Shown here piece after piece: positions 55,101-58,100 of a stretch of 64,000 bases of DNA (positions within the stretch are counted from its first letter, which is position 1; each line of letters starts with the position of its first letter). The notes below the pieces were generated by a model. The model made no database searches. It had not been told where the DNA came from and saw only the letters and a list, made by a program, of their open reading frames with translations. A program made the position numbers and the translations under genes. Source of the DNA: Branchinecta lynchi (Eukaryota; Arthropoda; Branchiopoda; Anostraca; Branchinectidae); NCBI GenBank assembly GCA_023053575.1, contig JAKZAP010000009.1, positions 16,473,869 to 16,537,868 on the forward strand. The letters run 5' to 3'.

Positions 55101-58100
55101 AGATGGTTTAGGCATAGTTCTGTTTTATACAACATTTTGTACTCCTCAGTTCTGAGGGAAGTAAATAAATAAATAAATATAGGGAGGGGAGGGGAGGGGT
55201 CATGGGAAGGAAGGTCCTTATTTTTGCCCTATTTGTAGAAGTATTAATGAAAGTGTGAGTCATCTGACGGTGAGTTTGTCGAACTGAGTGAATTGCGAAA
55301 GGAAGTGTTTTGTACATGTCTGTTTGATGAGAGGTGGCGAGTTAGGACAGTTGGTGACGAATGCTTTTTAAGTAGTGTAGTCCTGGCAATGGAGCACTGA
55401 AACATTTTGGAGTTGAAAGAATTGATTTGTGATGTTTAGTAGTTCATCAATGATTTTTTTTTACAGACTTATTTTTTGCCCTAGTGTTCTTTTCTAGGGC
55501 CCTCGGGCTTTTAAAGCAACAAAGTTATTGTTGTCATTATTATATAGACTTGTTTAAAAATAGAATATTGCAAGAAATGAACATGAGCACCAGAATTGCC
55601 ATTGGTCATATGATATGATATGATATGATATTTATTGCAAAAAGCCAACTGGCCATAGCAACTACCACACAAAAATCACGTACAATAAAAACCAGAAGAG
55701 AAATGAAAATCCTAGATATATCGTAATAACACTTACATTAGATCTTCCCGATGCTTCGCTGCCAACCGGACGAACACTGCCAAATTTCTCATTACTGTGA
55801 AACACTTATCTCCAATCAGATCTACTAACCCTTCCTCCCCTAAAGCACTCCTTCCAAACATTTCCTCCCTTAATCCCCCCAACTCACCACATTCGCTCAT
55901 AAAATGTAATAGACTCTCATCAATTTCACCACACATAGGGCAAAAGTATGGACCATCACGTACCCTGTTTTTCCCCAGGTATTTCCTTTTTTCCCCAAGT
56001 GGTAGTGCGTTCCCCCTTAAACAAACTAGTGCCTCTAAACTTTTCGTATCTAAACCCGCCCTGAAATATAGTTCCTCCCCCCACCCCTCTTTAGCTTTTG
56101 CATAAACTTTCAATGATTCAGACTGGTCCTTCATATATTGCCGACAACGTAAGAGCATAACGCCAAACGTAAAAATAAATGACGCTTTCTGAACCCTTTA
56201 TTTTTCACTCGAACAAAATGGATGAATCAGTCCACGACTTTACAGAATAAAAAATACTTATGTCATTTGAAATATATATGGCTGACGCTGAAATAAAAGC
56301 GTTATATATATATATATATATATATTTCTTTTCCTTCCCAGATTGATCTCAAGAATTACAAGGAAGCCGATGTCTCCTACCTATCCTTACCCTCCACGCG
56401 CGTGGAAGCGACTGACTGTGTTTCAAAGCAAATCAGCACTCTGTCTCACAGCGCGAAAGATTCATTCATTATGCAGTCTTGTCTGTGCTCCACAAAACTC
56501 ACCCAAAATGGTAAGTCGTCCTTACCTTACCTAAGACCACAGTTTCTCATAGAGCAGTGTTAAAGGACACCTGAACAATGAAACCATTCTTGAACACAAC
56601 ATGTAGAATGCATTTACAGAAATGGCAATGGAGAGCATTCTTCTCCTGAGCTTGACGTTTTTAAAATAGGGATGTTCTTTTCTAGAGGTTTGCACATGCA
56701 GACTCCAAGACAAAAATCGCAATTGATTCAAATCTTGTACAACGCTGGCCGGATCGTATTGGAATTTCTTCTAGATATACGTTTGGGCTTAACTGGTTAA
56801 AAAATATTCCAGAAGAAGGGTTGATTGGAGACATTTGTTCATTTCTAAAATTGTTCGGTACTGAAATAAGGACAGATGCAAAATGGAGCAAAAATCATAG
56901 CTTGGAAACACTATTTCGTATTTGGGTTGGGTTTTCTGTAGGCAATGTTAACGGAAGTCATACAGATAGGGATGATACTTGGTACTCTTCATTCAGGTGT
57001 CCTTTAATGACTTGGGCTATTTTAGGTTATTTTAGCTACTTTTTTGTTATTTAGTGTAATTGTTGTTAATTGTAAATATTACGAATTTTGACACCAAGAT
57101 TAAGTGATGTTAATCATTAGTTGCGTTTTCGCTGATACCATGGTATCTGTTACCGCGGTTTAAAGTCATTTTTGCAGTTATCGTGGTATCTGATACCACG
57201 GTCAAAAGGCGTTTTTGCAGTTATCGTGGTATCTGGCCAGTTATCGTGGTATCAAATATTCAGATACTACGGTCTGACCGTGGTAACTGGTCGTGGTATC
57301 TGAAAAGTCATCTCACTTTCATCAAATTTTGTCAGATTGGTGAGAAAGAAGCTTAGCACTTAGTGATGTAACTGGATATCTGTTTTTCTTTTGGGATGAC
57401 TTCGAAAAGTGCAATTTTGGCAATAGTCACCGTGTATCAGATACTACGATAACTGCAAAACGACTAATTGCAGATCCAGTTACCGTGGTAACAAATACCA
57501 TGGTATCAGCAAAAATGCAACTATTGTAGTTTTATTGGCAAGTTACGTGACGTGACAGACAGATGGCCAGTTTTGGGCCGTAGTGTGATATGTGATTTAG
57601 CTCTATATATATTATTCGGTTTCAGATATTATAATTTTAGTGTATACATTCTTGACGTAAAATCAACTAGTCGGCTTACCGCCCTTTCAAGATTTTTAAT
57701 GAATAAACTAAATTGAATTGAAGTGAGGCTAATCTTGAAAAATTATAGTATGATCCAGGTGCTGTTTTTGTATGCCACTAGCATGTCCGACACATTAGTT
57801 AACCCTACATTTCCATTTTAATTCTACCTTACCTTTAGCTGCAAAGACGGTTCAGGCACACAAGAACTTCCAAGCGTCTTCTTATTTTGTATCGCAGAAG
57901 GGTTTTGGAGACCCAACTGCTAGGTGTGGCGAAGAACCCCAAGCTGACTGCGAATCGTATGAGCTAGATTGTTAAAGGACCTGTCTTACCTATAATACTA
58001 ACGCAGCCTACTTCCATAATCACTCCGTGTATTTCTAAACCATCAGGAGACCCCCATTTTGTACGGTACATTCTAACCCCTCTAACAAAACCAAGCTGAT

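Noticed and set aside
56304..56325. (TA)n as a promoter TATA box
   Set aside because: A long dinucleotide run inside a DOCK intron just before an acceptor. No transcript start evidence.
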